Below, piece by piece: positions 54,241 through 62,933 of a stretch of 64,000 bases of DNA. This stretch comes from Colwellia_A sp041890515 (GTDB taxonomy: Bacteria > Pseudomonadota > Gammaproteobacteria > Enterobacterales > Alteromonadaceae), in the NCBI GenBank assembly GCA_041890515.1, contig JASDWX010000059.1:1-64000 (forward strand). The letters run 5' to 3'. Both the position numbers and the translations under genes were made by a program. Position 1 is the first letter of the stretch, and each line of letters starts with the position of its first letter. The notes beneath the pieces are model-generated. The model searched no databases, was not told the DNA's origin, and worked only from the letters and a program-made list of their open reading frames with translations.

Positions 54241-54609
54241 ATGATCCAAATGCAATCACAATTGAACGTAGCTGATAACAGCGGCGCTCGACGTGTACAA
54301 TGTATAAAGGTTCTTGGTGGTTCGCACCGTCGCTACGCGCGTATAGGTGACATCATTAAAATTGCGGTGAAGGAATCAAATCCTCGCGGCAAAGTTAAAA
54401 AAGGTGATGTTCTTACTGCGGTAGTGGTGCGCACTAAGAAAGGTGTTCGTCGTTCAGATGGTTCTACCATCAGATTTGATGAAAACGCGGCTGTAATGTT
54501 AAATGCTAACTTACAACCAATTGGTACTCGTATTTTTGGTCCTGTGACTCGTGAACTTCGTAATGAAAAGTTCATGAAAATCGTTTCACTTGCACCTGAA
54601 GTACTATAA
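54241..54609 (+). CDS. rplN: 50S ribosomal protein L14
   Basis: A 122-residue L14; it binds 23S rRNA near the subunit interface. It opens MIQMQSQLNVADNSGARRVQCI, with FDENAAVML and GTRIFGPVTREL. The ATG has GGAG about 9 bases ahead. It is the first gene of the spc operon. Upstream there is no rpsQ or rpmC, so the operon starts here. Confidence 0.98.
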   Translation: MIQMQSQLNVADNSGARRVQCIKVLGGSHRRYARIGDIIKIAVKESNPRGKVKKGDVLTAVVVRTKKGVRRSDGSTIRFDENAAVMLNANLQPIGTRIFGPVTRELRNEKFMKIVSLAPEVL

Positions 54610-54621
54610 GGAGTCACGATA

Positions 54622-54936
54622 ATGGCATCTAAGATTCGTCGTGATGATGAAGTTATTGTACTGGCTGGTAAAGACAAGGGTAAGACTGGTAAAGTCACTA
54701 AAGTTCTTGTTGATAACGGCAAAGTATTTGTAGAAGGCGTTAACTTAATCAAAAAGCACACTAAGCCTGTACCTCAGTTACAGCAGCCTGGTGGCATAGT
54801 TGAAAAAGAAGCATCTTTACAAGTTTCAAACGTAGCGATTGTTAACCCTAAAACGGGTAAAGCAGATCGTATAGGTTTTAGAATTGAAGACGGCAAAAAA
54901 GTACGTTTCTTCAAATCTAATAACGAACTAGTTTAA
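54622..54936 (+). CDS. rplX: 50S ribosomal protein L24
   Basis: A 104-residue L24, an assembly initiator on 23S rRNA, with the KOW motif DEVIVLAGKDKGKTGKV at about 10-26 and VEGVNLIKKHTKP. It lies 12 bases after rplN with GGAG before the start. Confidence 0.98.
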   Translation: MASKIRRDDEVIVLAGKDKGKTGKVTKVLVDNGKVFVEGVNLIKKHTKPVPQLQQPGGIVEKEASLQVSNVAIVNPKTGKADRIGFRIEDGKKVRFFKSNNELV

Positions 54937-54951
54937 TTATTGGAGTAAACG

Positions 54952-55497
54952 ATGGCGAAACTGCATGATTTTTACAAAGATACTATTGTAAACGACCTTC
55001 AGACGAAGTTCGAATACAAAAGTGTCATGCAAGTCCCTCGGATTGAAAAGATCACCCTTAACATGGGTGTTGGCGAAGCTATTGCTGATAAAAAAGTATT
55101 AGACCACGCCACAAATGATCTTACTGCAATCTCAGGACAAAAACCAGTGACAACTTTAGCGCGCAAATCTGTTGCGGGCTTCAAGATTCGCGAAGGTTAT
55201 CCTATTGGTACAAAAGTAACTCTACGTGGCGAACGTATGTGGGAATTTTTAGAGCGTTTAATTTCGATCTCTATTCCTCGTATCCGCGATTTCCGTGGCC
55301 TGAATCCTAAGTCATTCGATGGTCGTGGTAACTACAGCATGGGCGTACGTGAGCAAATTATCTTCCCTGAAATCGATTATGACAAAATTGATAAGATTCG
55401 TGGGATGGATATTACTATCACTACTAGCGCGAAGAATAATGAAGAAGGACACGCTTTATTGTCTGCCTTTAACTTCCCGTTTAAGAACAAGGTGTAG
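54952..55497 (+). CDS. rplE: 50S ribosomal protein L5
   Basis: A 181-residue L5; it binds 5S rRNA. Opening stretch MAKLHDFYKDTIVNDL and ITLNMGVGEAIADKKVL, then GMDITITTSAKNNEEGHALL at the end. The start region is where S8 binds and represses in E. coli; the first codons here are almost identical at nucleotide level, suggesting conserved control. Confidence 0.98.
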   Translation: MAKLHDFYKDTIVNDLQTKFEYKSVMQVPRIEKITLNMGVGEAIADKKVLDHATNDLTAISGQKPVTTLARKSVAGFKIREGYPIGTKVTLRGERMWEFLERLISISIPRIRDFRGLNPKSFDGRGNYSMGVREQIIFPEIDYDKIDKIRGMDITITTSAKNNEEGHALLSAFNFPFKNKV

Positions 55498-55501
55498 AGT
55501 T

Positions 55502-55807
55502 ATGGCTAAAACGTCAATGAAAGCTCGTGAAGCTAAAAGAACCAAATTAGTAGCACAATATGCCGAAAAGCGTAGTGCATTAAAAGCAATCATCTCTAAC
55601 GATAATTCTTCTGAAGAAGATCGTTGGGATGCTGTATTGAAACTTCAAAGTTTACCTCGTGATTCATCAAGTAGTCGTCAACGTAACCGTTGTAATATTA
55701 CTGGTCGTCCTCATGGTTTCTTACGTAAATTCGGTTTAAGCCGAATCAAATTGCGTGAAGCAATGATGCGTGGTGAAGTTCCAGGTCTTAAGAAAGCTAG
55801 TTGGTAA
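55502..55807 (+). CDS. rpsN: 30S ribosomal protein S14
   Basis: A 101-residue S14 of the long zinc-free type (one Cys only, RNRCNITGRPHGFLRKFGLSR). The ATG at 55502 lies four bases after the rplE stop; the frame extends into rplE, but that is a shadow. Confidence 0.97.
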   Translation: MAKTSMKAREAKRTKLVAQYAEKRSALKAIISNDNSSEEDRWDAVLKLQSLPRDSSSSRQRNRCNITGRPHGFLRKFGLSRIKLREAMMRGEVPGLKKASW

Positions 55808-55826
55808 TTCACGGGAGTAGATTGTT

Positions 55827-56216
55827 ATGATGACTGATCCTATCGCGGACATGTTTACACGCATCCGCAACGGTCAATCTGCAGCAAAAGTTGCAGTTAC
55901 AATGCCATCTTCTAAAGTAAAAGTTGCTATCGCAAACTTACTTAAAGAAGAAGGTTATGTATCAGAGTTCACAGTATCAGGTGATGTAAAACCTGAACTA
56001 TCTGTAACTTTGAAATATTTTGAAGGTAAAGAAGTAATTGAAACGATCAAGCGTGTTTCACGTCCTGGTCTTCGTATATACAAAAACTGTAATGAACTTC
56101 CAAAAGTTCTTGCTGGTATGGGTATTGCGATTGTTTCTACTTCTAAAGGTCTGATGACTGATCGCGCTGCTCGCTCTGCGGGTATCGGCGGTGAAATCAT
56201 CGGTTTCGTAGCGTAA
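55827..56216 (+). CDS. rpsH: 30S ribosomal protein S8
   Basis: A 129-residue S8; it binds 16S rRNA and in E. coli represses the spc operon through the rplE start. Seen: DPIADMFTRIRNGQ and STSKGLMTDRAARSAGIGGEIIGFV. The start at 55827 (ATG-ATG) has GGAG nine bases ahead; a start three bases later is possible. Confidence 0.98.
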   Translation: MMTDPIADMFTRIRNGQSAAKVAVTMPSSKVKVAIANLLKEEGYVSEFTVSGDVKPELSVTLKYFEGKEVIETIKRVSRPGLRIYKNCNELPKVLAGMGIAIVSTSKGLMTDRAARSAGIGGEIIGFVA

Positions 56217-56226
56217 GGAGAAATAT

Positions 56227-56760
56227 ATGTCTCGTGTTGCAAAAGCACATGTCGTTGTTCCTGCTGGCGTTACTGTTACGTTGTCAGGTCAAGATATACA
56301 AGTTAAAGGTCCAATGGGCGAATTATCTCGCACGATCCATAGTGACGTTGTTGTTTCTCAAGAAGAAAACAGCATCATTACTAATATCGTTGCTGATGTT
56401 AAAGGCGCTTGGGCTCAGGCCGGTACTTCACGTTCTTTAATCAATAATATGGTTGAAGGTGTTAGTAAAGGCTATGTGAAAACATTGTTATTAAACGGTG
56501 TTGGTTACCGAGCTAAAGCTGCTGGTAAGTCATTGAACTTATCTTTAGGTTTATCGCATCCGGTAAATCACGCAATCCCTGAAGGGATTACCGTTGAAAC
56601 TCCTAGTCAAACTGAAATCATACTGAAAGGTGCTGATAAACAGTTGGTTGGTCAAGTTGCTGCAGACATTCGTTCATACCGTAAACCTGAGCCTTATAAA
56701 GGTAAAGGGATTCGCTATAGTGATGAAGTTGTTCGCCGTAAAGAAGCTAAGAAGAAGTAG
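56227..56760 (+). CDS. rplF: 50S ribosomal protein L6
   Basis: A 177-residue L6. MSRVAKAHVVVPAGV at the start, then internal repeats of the two domains, and the C-terminal RKPEPYKGKGIRY motif. It lies 10 bases after rpsH. Confidence 0.98.
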   Translation: MSRVAKAHVVVPAGVTVTLSGQDIQVKGPMGELSRTIHSDVVVSQEENSIITNIVADVKGAWAQAGTSRSLINNMVEGVSKGYVKTLLLNGVGYRAKAAGKSLNLSLGLSHPVNHAIPEGITVETPSQTEIILKGADKQLVGQVAADIRSYRKPEPYKGKGIRYSDEVVRRKEAKKK

Positions 56761-56769
56761 GGTTATACT

Positions 56770-57123
56770 ATGGATAAGAAAACATCTCGTTTGCGCAGAG
56801 CTAAACGCTCTCGTGCAAAAATTAGCGAGTTGGGTGCGAATCGTTTAGTTGTATTTCGTACTCCTCGTCACATTTACGCGCAATTGATCGCTCCAACTGG
56901 TTCTGAGGTTATCGCATCAGCGTCAACTTTAGACAAAGAAATTAGTGCTCAGTTAGAAAAAACAGGTAACGTAGCAGCAGCTACAGTTGTAGGTACAGCA
57001 ATTGCTGAACGTGCAGTAGCTAAAGGCATCACAAGCATTGCTTTTGATCGCTCTGGTTTTCGTTACCATGGTCGCGTAAAAGCGTTAGCAGAAGCAGCTC
57101 GTGAAGCTGGTTTGCAGTTTTAG
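56770..57123 (+). CDS. rplR: 50S ribosomal protein L18
   Basis: A 117-residue L18; it binds 5S rRNA with L5. ARG-rich N-terminus (RLRRAKRSRAKI), then RLVVFRTPRHIYAQ and FDRSGFRYHGRVKALAEAAREAGL. Confidence 0.98.
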   Translation: MDKKTSRLRRAKRSRAKISELGANRLVVFRTPRHIYAQLIAPTGSEVIASASTLDKEISAQLEKTGNVAAATVVGTAIAERAVAKGITSIAFDRSGFRYHGRVKALAEAAREAGLQF

Positions 57124-57132
57124 GGGTTGATA

Positions 57133-57642
57133 ATGGCTAATCATAATCAAGAAAACTCACAACAAAGTGATATGGCTGAAAAGCTAATCGCAGTTAACCG
57201 CGTTTCAAAAGTGGTTAAAGGTGGTCGCATATTCAGTTTTACTGCTCTTACAGTAGTTGGTGATGGTGCTGGTCGCGTTGGTTTTGGATACGGTAAAGCA
57301 CGTGAAGTGCCTGCTGCAATCCAGAAAGCAATGGAAAAAGCACGCCGTAACATAGTAACCGTTGATTTGAAGGGTACTACTCTTCAGCATGTCATTATTG
57401 GCAAGCACTCTGGTTCTAAAGTTTACATGCAACCAGCTTCTGAAGGTACAGGTATCATCGCCGGTGGCGCGATGCGTGCAGTACTAGAAGTTGCAGGTGT
57501 TCAGAACGTATTGTCTAAGGCATACGGTTCTACTAACCCGATCAACGTAGTTCGTGCTACTGTTTCAGCTCTTGCGAATATGAAGTCGCCGGCAGGTGTT
57601 GCAGCTAAGCGTGGCAAAACCGTTGCAGACATACTGGGGTAA
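57133..57642 (+). CDS. rpsE: 30S ribosomal protein S5
   Basis: A 169-residue S5. RVSKVVKGGRIFSFTALTVVGDG and GFGYGKAREVPAAIQKAMEKAR are typical. The ATG at 57133 has GGGG six bases ahead; a TTG at 57127 is not preferred. Confidence 0.98.
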   Translation: MANHNQENSQQSDMAEKLIAVNRVSKVVKGGRIFSFTALTVVGDGAGRVGFGYGKAREVPAAIQKAMEKARRNIVTVDLKGTTLQHVIIGKHSGSKVYMQPASEGTGIIAGGAMRAVLEVAGVQNVLSKAYGSTNPINVVRATVSALANMKSPAGVAAKRGKTVADILG

Positions 57643-57648
57643 TTGAGC

Positions 57649-57828
57649 ATGGCTAAAACAGTAAAAGTAACTCAAATGAAAAGTTCTATCGGTCGTTTAC
57701 CGAAGCATAGAGCTACATTAAGAGGTCTTGGATTACGTCGTATTCGTCAAACAGTAGAGTTAGAAGATACTCCATCTGTACGCGGTATGATTAACACAGT
57801 ATCTTATATGGTTAAGGTGGAGGACTAA
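57649..57828 (+). CDS. rpmD: 50S ribosomal protein L30
   Basis: A 59-residue L30. VKVTQMKSSIGRLPKHRATLRGLGLRRI is the family core. The ATG at 57649 is used; an in-frame TTG lies six bases upstream. Confidence 0.97.
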   Translation: MAKTVKVTQMKSSIGRLPKHRATLRGLGLRRIRQTVELEDTPSVRGMINTVSYMVKVED

Positions 57829-57830
57829 TT

Positions 57831-58265
57831 ATGCATTTAAATACTTTATCTCCTGCACCAGGTGCAAAGAAAGCTAAGAAGCGATGTGGTCGCGGTATTG
57901 GTTCTGGCATTGGTAAGACAGGTGGACGTGGTCACAAAGGTCAGAAATCTCGTTCTGGCGGTAGTGTACGTCCAGGTTTCGAAGGTGGTCAAATGCCATT
58001 GAAACAACGTTTACCTAAGTTTGGTTTCACGTCACGTAAATCTTTAGTTCGCGCTGAAGTACGTTTACATGAACTAAACATCATCACTGGTGATGTTGTC
58101 GATATCTTTGCTCTTAAAGATGCAAACCTAATTACACGTAACATCAAAACAGCAAAAATCATGTTGTCTGGTGAAATTAACCGTCCAATTACGGTTCGTG
58201 GTTTAGGTGTTACTAAAGGCGCACGTGCAGCTATTGAAGCTGCTGGCGGAAAAATCGAGGAATAG
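57831..58265 (+). CDS. rplO: 50S ribosomal protein L15
   Basis: A 144-residue L15. Glycine/lysine-rich N-terminus (RCGRGIGSGIGKTGGRGHKGQ) and RPGFEGGQMPLKQRLPKFGF. It lies two bases after rpmD and six before secY. Confidence 0.98.
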   Translation: MHLNTLSPAPGAKKAKKRCGRGIGSGIGKTGGRGHKGQKSRSGGSVRPGFEGGQMPLKQRLPKFGFTSRKSLVRAEVRLHELNIITGDVVDIFALKDANLITRNIKTAKIMLSGEINRPITVRGLGVTKGARAAIEAAGGKIEE

Positions 58266-58271
58266 TACAGC

Positions 58272-59600
58272 ATGGCTACACCAGGAATGGCTACTTCACA
58301 AAGTAGTAAAGGCGCAGGCGGTTTGTCTGAGCTTAAGCAAAGATTATGGTTTGTTCTCGGTGCACTTATAGTGTTTCGTTTAGGATCATTTGTGCCAATC
58401 CCTGGTATTGACGCCGCTGTATTAGCTCAGTTGTTTGAACAACAAAAGGGCACCATTGTAGAGATGTTTAACATGTTCTCTGGTGGTGCTCTTGAGCGAG
58501 CCTCTGTATTGGCACTTGGTATTATGCCGTACATTTCAGCTTCAATAATTATGCAATTGCTTACGGTCATGCACCCGGCAATGGCAGAATTAAAAAAAGA
58601 AGGTGAAGCTGGACGACGTAAAATCAGTCAATACACCCGCTACGGCACGTTAGTTCTAGCGACAGTACAATCAATTGCAATTGCAAGAAGTTTACCAGGA
58701 ATGATGCCGGGTCTAGTAATGGACGCAGGTTTTGGTTTCTACTTTGCTGCAGTGGTAAGTTTAGTAACTGGTACCATGTTTTTAATGTGGTTAGGTGAAC
58801 AAATTACAGAACGCGGTATTGGTAACGGTATTTCAATCTTAATATTTGCAGGTATCGTTGCTGGCATGCCTTCAGCTGTTGCTCAAACAGCAGAGATGGC
58901 GCGTCAAGGTGAATTGCACTTATTAGTATTATTGTTGATGTGTGTCATAGTATTTGCTGTAACATTTTTTGTAGTATTTGTGGAACGTGGTCAACGACGT
59001 ATTGTTGTTAACTATGCTAAGCGTCAGCAAGGCCGTAAGGTTTTCGCTGCACAAAGCACGCATTTACCACTAAAAGTAAATATGGCTGGTGTTATACCAC
59101 CAATCTTTGCATCAAGTATTATTTTGTTTCCAGGCACTCTAGCGAGTTGGTTTGGACAAGGTGAAGGTGCGGTTGCTGACTTTTTACAAGAAGTATCTAT
59201 TGCTATTTCTCCAGGTCAGCCTCTGTATGTAATGTTACTTGCAGCAGCGATAATATTTTTCTGTTTTTTTTACACGGCACTTGTTTTCAATCCGCGTGAA
59301 ACTGCAGATAACCTAAAAAAATCAGGTGCGTTTATTCCTGGGATACGTCCTGGTGAGCAAACGTCTAAATATATAGATAAAGTTATGACACGTTTAACCC
59401 TAGCGGGTGCGATGTATATTACCTTTATTTGTTTGGTACCTCAGTTCATGATCATCGCGTGGGACGTACAGTTCTATTTTGGTGGTACATCATTACTTAT
59501 TATTGTAGTGGTTATTATGGACTTTATGGCACAAGTACAAACTCATATGATGTCTCATCAATATGACAATGTGCTTAAGAAAGCTAACTTAAAAGGTTAG
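58272..59600 (+). CDS. secY: protein translocase subunit SecY
   Basis: The channel-forming subunit of the Sec translocon in the inner membrane. 442 residues with ten membrane segments. Seen: LKQRLWFVLGALIVFRLGSFVPIPGID, the plug and pore region, GEAGRRKISQYTRYGT, and FNPRETADNLKKSGAFIPGIRPGEQT near the C-terminal cytosolic loops, which contact SecA and the ribosome. It is in its usual spc operon place, between rplO and rpmJ. Confidence 0.98.
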   Translation: MATPGMATSQSSKGAGGLSELKQRLWFVLGALIVFRLGSFVPIPGIDAAVLAQLFEQQKGTIVEMFNMFSGGALERASVLALGIMPYISASIIMQLLTVMHPAMAELKKEGEAGRRKISQYTRYGTLVLATVQSIAIARSLPGMMPGLVMDAGFGFYFAAVVSLVTGTMFLMWLGEQITERGIGNGISILIFAGIVAGMPSAVAQTAEMARQGELHLLVLLLMCVIVFAVTFFVVFVERGQRRIVVNYAKRQQGRKVFAAQSTHLPLKVNMAGVIPPIFASSIILFPGTLASWFGQGEGAVADFLQEVSIAISPGQPLYVMLLAAAIIFFCFFYTALVFNPRETADNLKKSGAFIPGIRPGEQTSKYIDKVMTRLTLAGAMYITFICLVPQFMIIAWDVQFYFGGTSLLIIVVVIMDFMAQVQTHMMSHQYDNVLKKANLKG

Positions 59601-59638
59601 GTCTTAAGGCTTAACTCAATAGGTAAACGGAGTATAAA

Positions 59639-59752
59639 ATGAAAGTACGTGCATCCGTAAAAAAGATTTGTCGTAATTGTAAAGTGGTTAAACGCAAAGG
59701 CGTAGTACGCATTCTTTGTGTAGAACCAAAGCACAAACAAAGACAAGGTTAA
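59639..59752 (+). CDS. rpmJ: 50S ribosomal protein L36
   Basis: A 37-residue L36 of the zinc-binding (C+) type: MKVRASVKKICRNCKVVKRK then CVEPKHKQRQG, giving the C-C-C-H ligand set. It is too short for many gene callers. The ATG has GGAG about six bases ahead. It is the last gene of the spc unit. Confidence 0.95.
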   Translation: MKVRASVKKICRNCKVVKRKGVVRILCVEPKHKQRQG

Positions 59753-59771
59753 TCTTAGATTCATCTAAGAT
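59752..59771 (+). terminator. hairpin after rpmJ
   Basis: Stem ATCTTAGA/TCTAAGAT with loop TTCA. There is no T tract directly after, so it is at most a weak terminator or an mRNA processing/stability element between the spc and alpha units. Confidence 0.5.
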
Positions 59772-59791
59772 AACAGCAATATCTTTTAGAA

Positions 59792-59820
59792 GTAGCATTG
59801 TGCAGAAAATTCTGTATAAT
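59792..59820 (+). promoter_or_regulatory. alpha operon promoter
   Basis: TATAAT at 59815-59820, with GTAGCA 17 bases ahead as a weak -35. A GC-rich discriminator (GCCGC) follows. It lies about 92 bases before the rpsM start. Confidence 0.65.
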
Positions 59821-59824
59821 GCCG

Positions 59825-59925
59825 CTTCGATTTGCAAAAAAGAATACAGGTTGGGTATCCTAACGGGCTTTCCAACTTGATGAATTTTAACTTAAATAGG
59901 AGATGTGTTTAGTGGCCCGTATCGC
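59825..59925 (+). promoter_or_regulatory. alpha operon leader (S4-responsive pseudoknot region, Alpha_RBS type)
   Basis: The leader before rpsM contains GGGTATCCTAACGGGCTTTC, closely resembling the part of the E. coli alpha mRNA leader that folds into the S4-binding pseudoknot (Rfam Alpha_RBS). As there, the start codon is GTG in AGTGGCCCGT. It predicts that S4 (rpsD) represses rpsM-rpsK-rpsD-rplQ translation. Confidence 0.75.
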
Positions 59926-60268
59926 TGGCATTAACATCCCTGATCGTAAGCATGCAGTAATCGCCATTACTGCGATTTACGGTATCGGAGCTACTCGCGC
60001 AAAAGCAATTTGTGCAGCAGCCGGTATCGCAGAATCAACGAAGATCAGTGAATTAGACGAAGCAAATATTGATTTGCTACGTGCTGAAGTGGATAAATAC
60101 ACCGTAGAAGGTGATTTACGCCGTGAAGTTTCAATGAATATTAAACGTCTTATGGATTTAGGTTGTTACCGTGGCATACGCCATCGTCGCAGTCTTCCTT
60201 TACGTGGTCAACGCACTAAAACAAATGCGCGTACCCGTAAAGGTCCTCGTAAGCCAATTAAGAAGTAG
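59912..60268 (+). CDS. rpsM: 30S ribosomal protein S13
   Basis: A 118-residue S13 beginning (M)ARIAGINIPDRKHAV. GTG start with AGGAG nine bases ahead; an upstream ATG at 59903 would add three residues and is not preferred, because it leaves no room for the ribosome site. RGQRTKTNARTRKGPRKPIKK is the C-terminus. Confidence 0.97.
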   Translation: MARIAGINIPDRKHAVIAITAIYGIGATRAKAICAAAGIAESTKISELDEANIDLLRAEVDKYTVEGDLRREVSMNIKRLMDLGCYRGIRHRRSLPLRGQRTKTNARTRKGPRKPIKK

Positions 60269-60278
60269 GAACTAGACA

Positions 60279-60668
60279 ATGGCTAAAACACCTGTACGTA
60301 CGCGTAAACGCGTAAAAAAACAAGTTGCTGATGGCATGGCTCATATCCACGCCTCTTTCAACAACACAATCGTAACTCTTACAGATCGTCAAGGTAATGC
60401 TTTATCTTGGGCAACTGCAGGTGGTTCAGGTTTTCGTGGTTCACGTAAATCTACCCCTTTTGCTGCTCAGGTAGCTGCAGACCGCGCTGGCGCCGCTGCA
60501 AAAGAGTTTGGTTTGAAGAATATTGAAGTGTTCGTTAAAGGCCCAGGACCAGGACGTGAGTCTGCAATCCGTGCTTTAAATGCTGCTGGTTTTAAAATCA
60601 CCAACATTACTGACGTTACACCTATTCCTCATAATGGTTGTCGTCCTCCTAAGAAACGTCGCGTTTAA
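60279..60668 (+). CDS. rpsK: 30S ribosomal protein S11
   Basis: A 129-residue S11. HIHASFNNTIVTLTDRQGN, GFRGSRKSTPFAAQ and PIPHNGCRPPKKRRV are diagnostic. It lies 10 bases after rpsM in the alpha operon. Confidence 0.98.
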   Translation: MAKTPVRTRKRVKKQVADGMAHIHASFNNTIVTLTDRQGNALSWATAGGSGFRGSRKSTPFAAQVAADRAGAAAKEFGLKNIEVFVKGPGPGRESAIRALNAAGFKITNITDVTPIPHNGCRPPKKRRV

Positions 60669-60700
60669 TCGTACTTTTTTAGGATAGTTGGAGAAAGAAA

Positions 60701-61321
60701 ATGGCTAGATATTTAGGTCCTAAGTTAAAGCTTTGTCGTCGCGAAGGAACAGATTTGTTTCTTAAAAGCGGTGTTAGAGCAATTGACACTAAATGTAAAA
60801 TCGAAACAATACCAGGTCAGCACGGCGCACGTCGCGGTCGTTTGTCTGACTACGGTGTTCAGCTGAGTGAAAAACAAAAAGTTCGTCGTATATATGGCGT
60901 ACTAGAAAAAAAATTCCGTAATTACTATAAAGAATCGGCTCGTTTGAAAGGTAATACAGGTGAAAACTTGTTACAACTTTTAGAGAAACGTCTTGACAAT
61001 GTAGTATACCGTATGGGTTACGCAAGTACTCGTGCTGAAGCTCGTCAACTTGTTAGCCATAAAGCTATCGTAGTTAACGGCGTAGTTGTTAATATTCCAT
61101 CTTTCAATGTTAAAGCTGAAGATGCAGTTTCTATTCGTGAGAAATCTAAAACTCAAGCACGTATTATCGCTGCTTTAGAATTAGCTGAACAACGTGAGAA
61201 GCCAGTCTGGGTTGAAGTAGATAACAAGAAACTTGAAGGCGTTTTCAAACGTGTTCCTGATCGTTCTGACTTGTCTGCTGAAATTAATGAACAGTTAATT
61301 GTTGAACTTTACTCTAAGTAA
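60701..61321 (+). CDS. rpsD: 30S ribosomal protein S4
   Basis: A 206-residue S4, a primary 16S rRNA binder and, in E. coli, the repressor of this operon through the leader. GPKLKLCRREGTDLFLKSG and the S4 RNA-binding domain (RLDNVVYRMGYASTRAEARQLVSHKAIVVNG) are intact. No zinc-type CxxC motif, as for the C- type. Confidence 0.98.
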   Translation: MARYLGPKLKLCRREGTDLFLKSGVRAIDTKCKIETIPGQHGARRGRLSDYGVQLSEKQKVRRIYGVLEKKFRNYYKESARLKGNTGENLLQLLEKRLDNVVYRMGYASTRAEARQLVSHKAIVVNGVVVNIPSFNVKAEDAVSIREKSKTQARIIAALELAEQREKPVWVEVDNKKLEGVFKRVPDRSDLSAEINEQLIVELYSK

Positions 61322-61345
61322 AGTAGCACTTAAGAGAGGACATAT

Positions 61346-62335
61346 ATGCAGGGTTCTGTAACCGAATTCCTTAGACCACGATTGGTTGGTATTGAAACCG
61401 TTAGTGCTACTCGTGCTAAGGTAACTTTAGAGCCATTAGAACGTGGTTTTGGTCATACTTTAGGTAATGCGTTACGTCGCATTCTTTTATCTTCAATGCC
61501 AGGTTGTGCTGTAACTGAAGTTGAGATTGACGGCGTTCTACACGAATACAGTAGTAAAGAAGGTGTTCAAGAAGACATCATCGAAATATTGTTGAACCTT
61601 AAGGGGCTAGCTATAAGTTTAGAAGGTAAAAACGAAGCTGTTATTACTTTAACTAAATCCGGTGAAGGCCCTGTAACGGCAGCTGATATCCAGCATGATG
61701 GAGATGTAGAAATTGCAAATCCTGGTCATGTAATCTGTAATTTAACAGGTGATGGATCTATCAGTATGCGTATCAAAATTGAAATGGGACGTGGTTATGT
61801 TCCTGCTTCAGTTAGACGCGATGCCGAAGACGAAGATCGTGCAATCGGACGTTTGTTAGTTGATGCTTCATTCAGTCCAGTTGTAAGAATTGCCTACGAT
61901 GTTGACTCTGCCCGAGTTGAACAACGTACTGATTTAGACAAACTTGTACTTGATATGGAAACCAATGGTACATTGGATCCAGAAGAGGCTATTCGTCGTG
62001 CTTCAACAATTTTAGCTGAGCAGCTAGATGCGTTTGTAGAATTGCGTGATATTAAAGAAGTAGAGCAAGTAGAAGCTAAACCGCTATTTGACCCTATTTT
62101 GCTTCGTCCAGTAGATGATCTTGAATTAACAGTTCGTTCAGCAAACTGCTTAAAAGCAGAAGCAATTCAATATATTGGCGATTTAGTACAGCGTGCAGAA
62201 GTTGAGCTTCTTAAAACACCTAATTTAGGCAAGAAGTCTCTAACAGAAATCAAAGACGTTTTAGCGTCTCGTGGTTTATCTTTAGGTATGCGCCTTGAAA
62301 ATTGGCCGCCTGAAAGCATTGCTGATAACGACTAA
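61346..62335 (+). CDS. rpoA: DNA-directed RNA polymerase subunit alpha
   Basis: A 329-residue alpha subunit: dimerising N-terminal domain (FGHTLGNALRRILLSSMPGCAVTEVEIDGVLHEYSS) and C-terminal domain for UP-element and activator contacts (LRPVDDLELTVRSANCLKAEAI and GKKSLTEIKDVLASRGLSLGMRLENWPP). It assembles the core enzyme. Position between rpsD and rplQ is standard. Confidence 0.98.
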   Translation: MQGSVTEFLRPRLVGIETVSATRAKVTLEPLERGFGHTLGNALRRILLSSMPGCAVTEVEIDGVLHEYSSKEGVQEDIIEILLNLKGLAISLEGKNEAVITLTKSGEGPVTAADIQHDGDVEIANPGHVICNLTGDGSISMRIKIEMGRGYVPASVRRDAEDEDRAIGRLLVDASFSPVVRIAYDVDSARVEQRTDLDKLVLDMETNGTLDPEEAIRRASTILAEQLDAFVELRDIKEVEQVEAKPLFDPILLRPVDDLELTVRSANCLKAEAIQYIGDLVQRAEVELLKTPNLGKKSLTEIKDVLASRGLSLGMRLENWPPESIADND

Positions 62336-62377
62336 TTCGTTCATCATTTTTTTAATAGTTGAGAGAAGGATTAACTT

Positions 62378-62782
62378 ATGCGCCATCGTCAAAGCGGTCG
62401 CCAGTTAAACCGTAATAGCAGTCATCGTAAAGCGATGTTCCGCAATATGGCAAGCTCTTTAGTGAAGCACGGTTTGATTAGAACGACTGTAGCTAAAGCT
62501 AAAGAACTACGTATGGTTGTAGAGCCATTGATTACATTGGCTAAAACCGACAGTGTTGCAAATCGCCGTTTAGCGTTTGCTCGTACACAAGATAAAGAAG
62601 TAGTAGGTATTTTATTCAACGAACTTGGTGCTCGTTACCAAGAACGTCCAGGTGGATATACTCGCATTTTAAAATGTGGTTTCCGTACTGGTGATAAAGC
62701 ACCTATGGCTTATATTGAATTAGTAGACCGACCTGCAGTAGAAGACGCTGTTGAAGAAGTTGAAGAGTCAGTTGAAGCGTAA
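62378..62782 (+). CDS. rplQ: 50S ribosomal protein L17
   Basis: A 134-residue L17: MRHRQSGRQLNRNSSHRKAMFRNMASSL and GARYQERPGGYTRILK. The C-terminus is acidic (EDAVEEVEESVEA). It is the last gene of the alpha operon and is followed by a strong terminator. Confidence 0.98.
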   Translation: MRHRQSGRQLNRNSSHRKAMFRNMASSLVKHGLIRTTVAKAKELRMVVEPLITLAKTDSVANRRLAFARTQDKEVVGILFNELGARYQERPGGYTRILKCGFRTGDKAPMAYIELVDRPAVEDAVEEVEESVEA

Positions 62783-62811
62783 TTTAGCTAAGCTAAATAT
62801 ACTTTAAAATT

Positions 62812-62837
62812 AAAAACGGAGCTTCGGCTCCGTTTTT
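62812..62837 (+). terminator. alpha operon terminator
   Basis: Eleven-bp stem AAAAACGGAGC/GCTCCGTTTTT with a UUCG tetraloop, running into a T tract, 30 bases after rplQ. It is a very strong intrinsic terminator. Confidence 0.95.
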
Positions 62838-62933
62838 GTTTTTAAAAACTACCAATTACTATTTTTGAGTAAAACTTGACCAAGCTCGAAATTCTCCGTA
62901 TAACATTTAACCCCAGTCTTAAGAGTCTCAACT

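Noticed and set aside
55319..55501. N-terminal extension of the rpsN frame into rplE
   Set aside because: It overlaps rplE in another frame, and S14 has a normal length from 55502.
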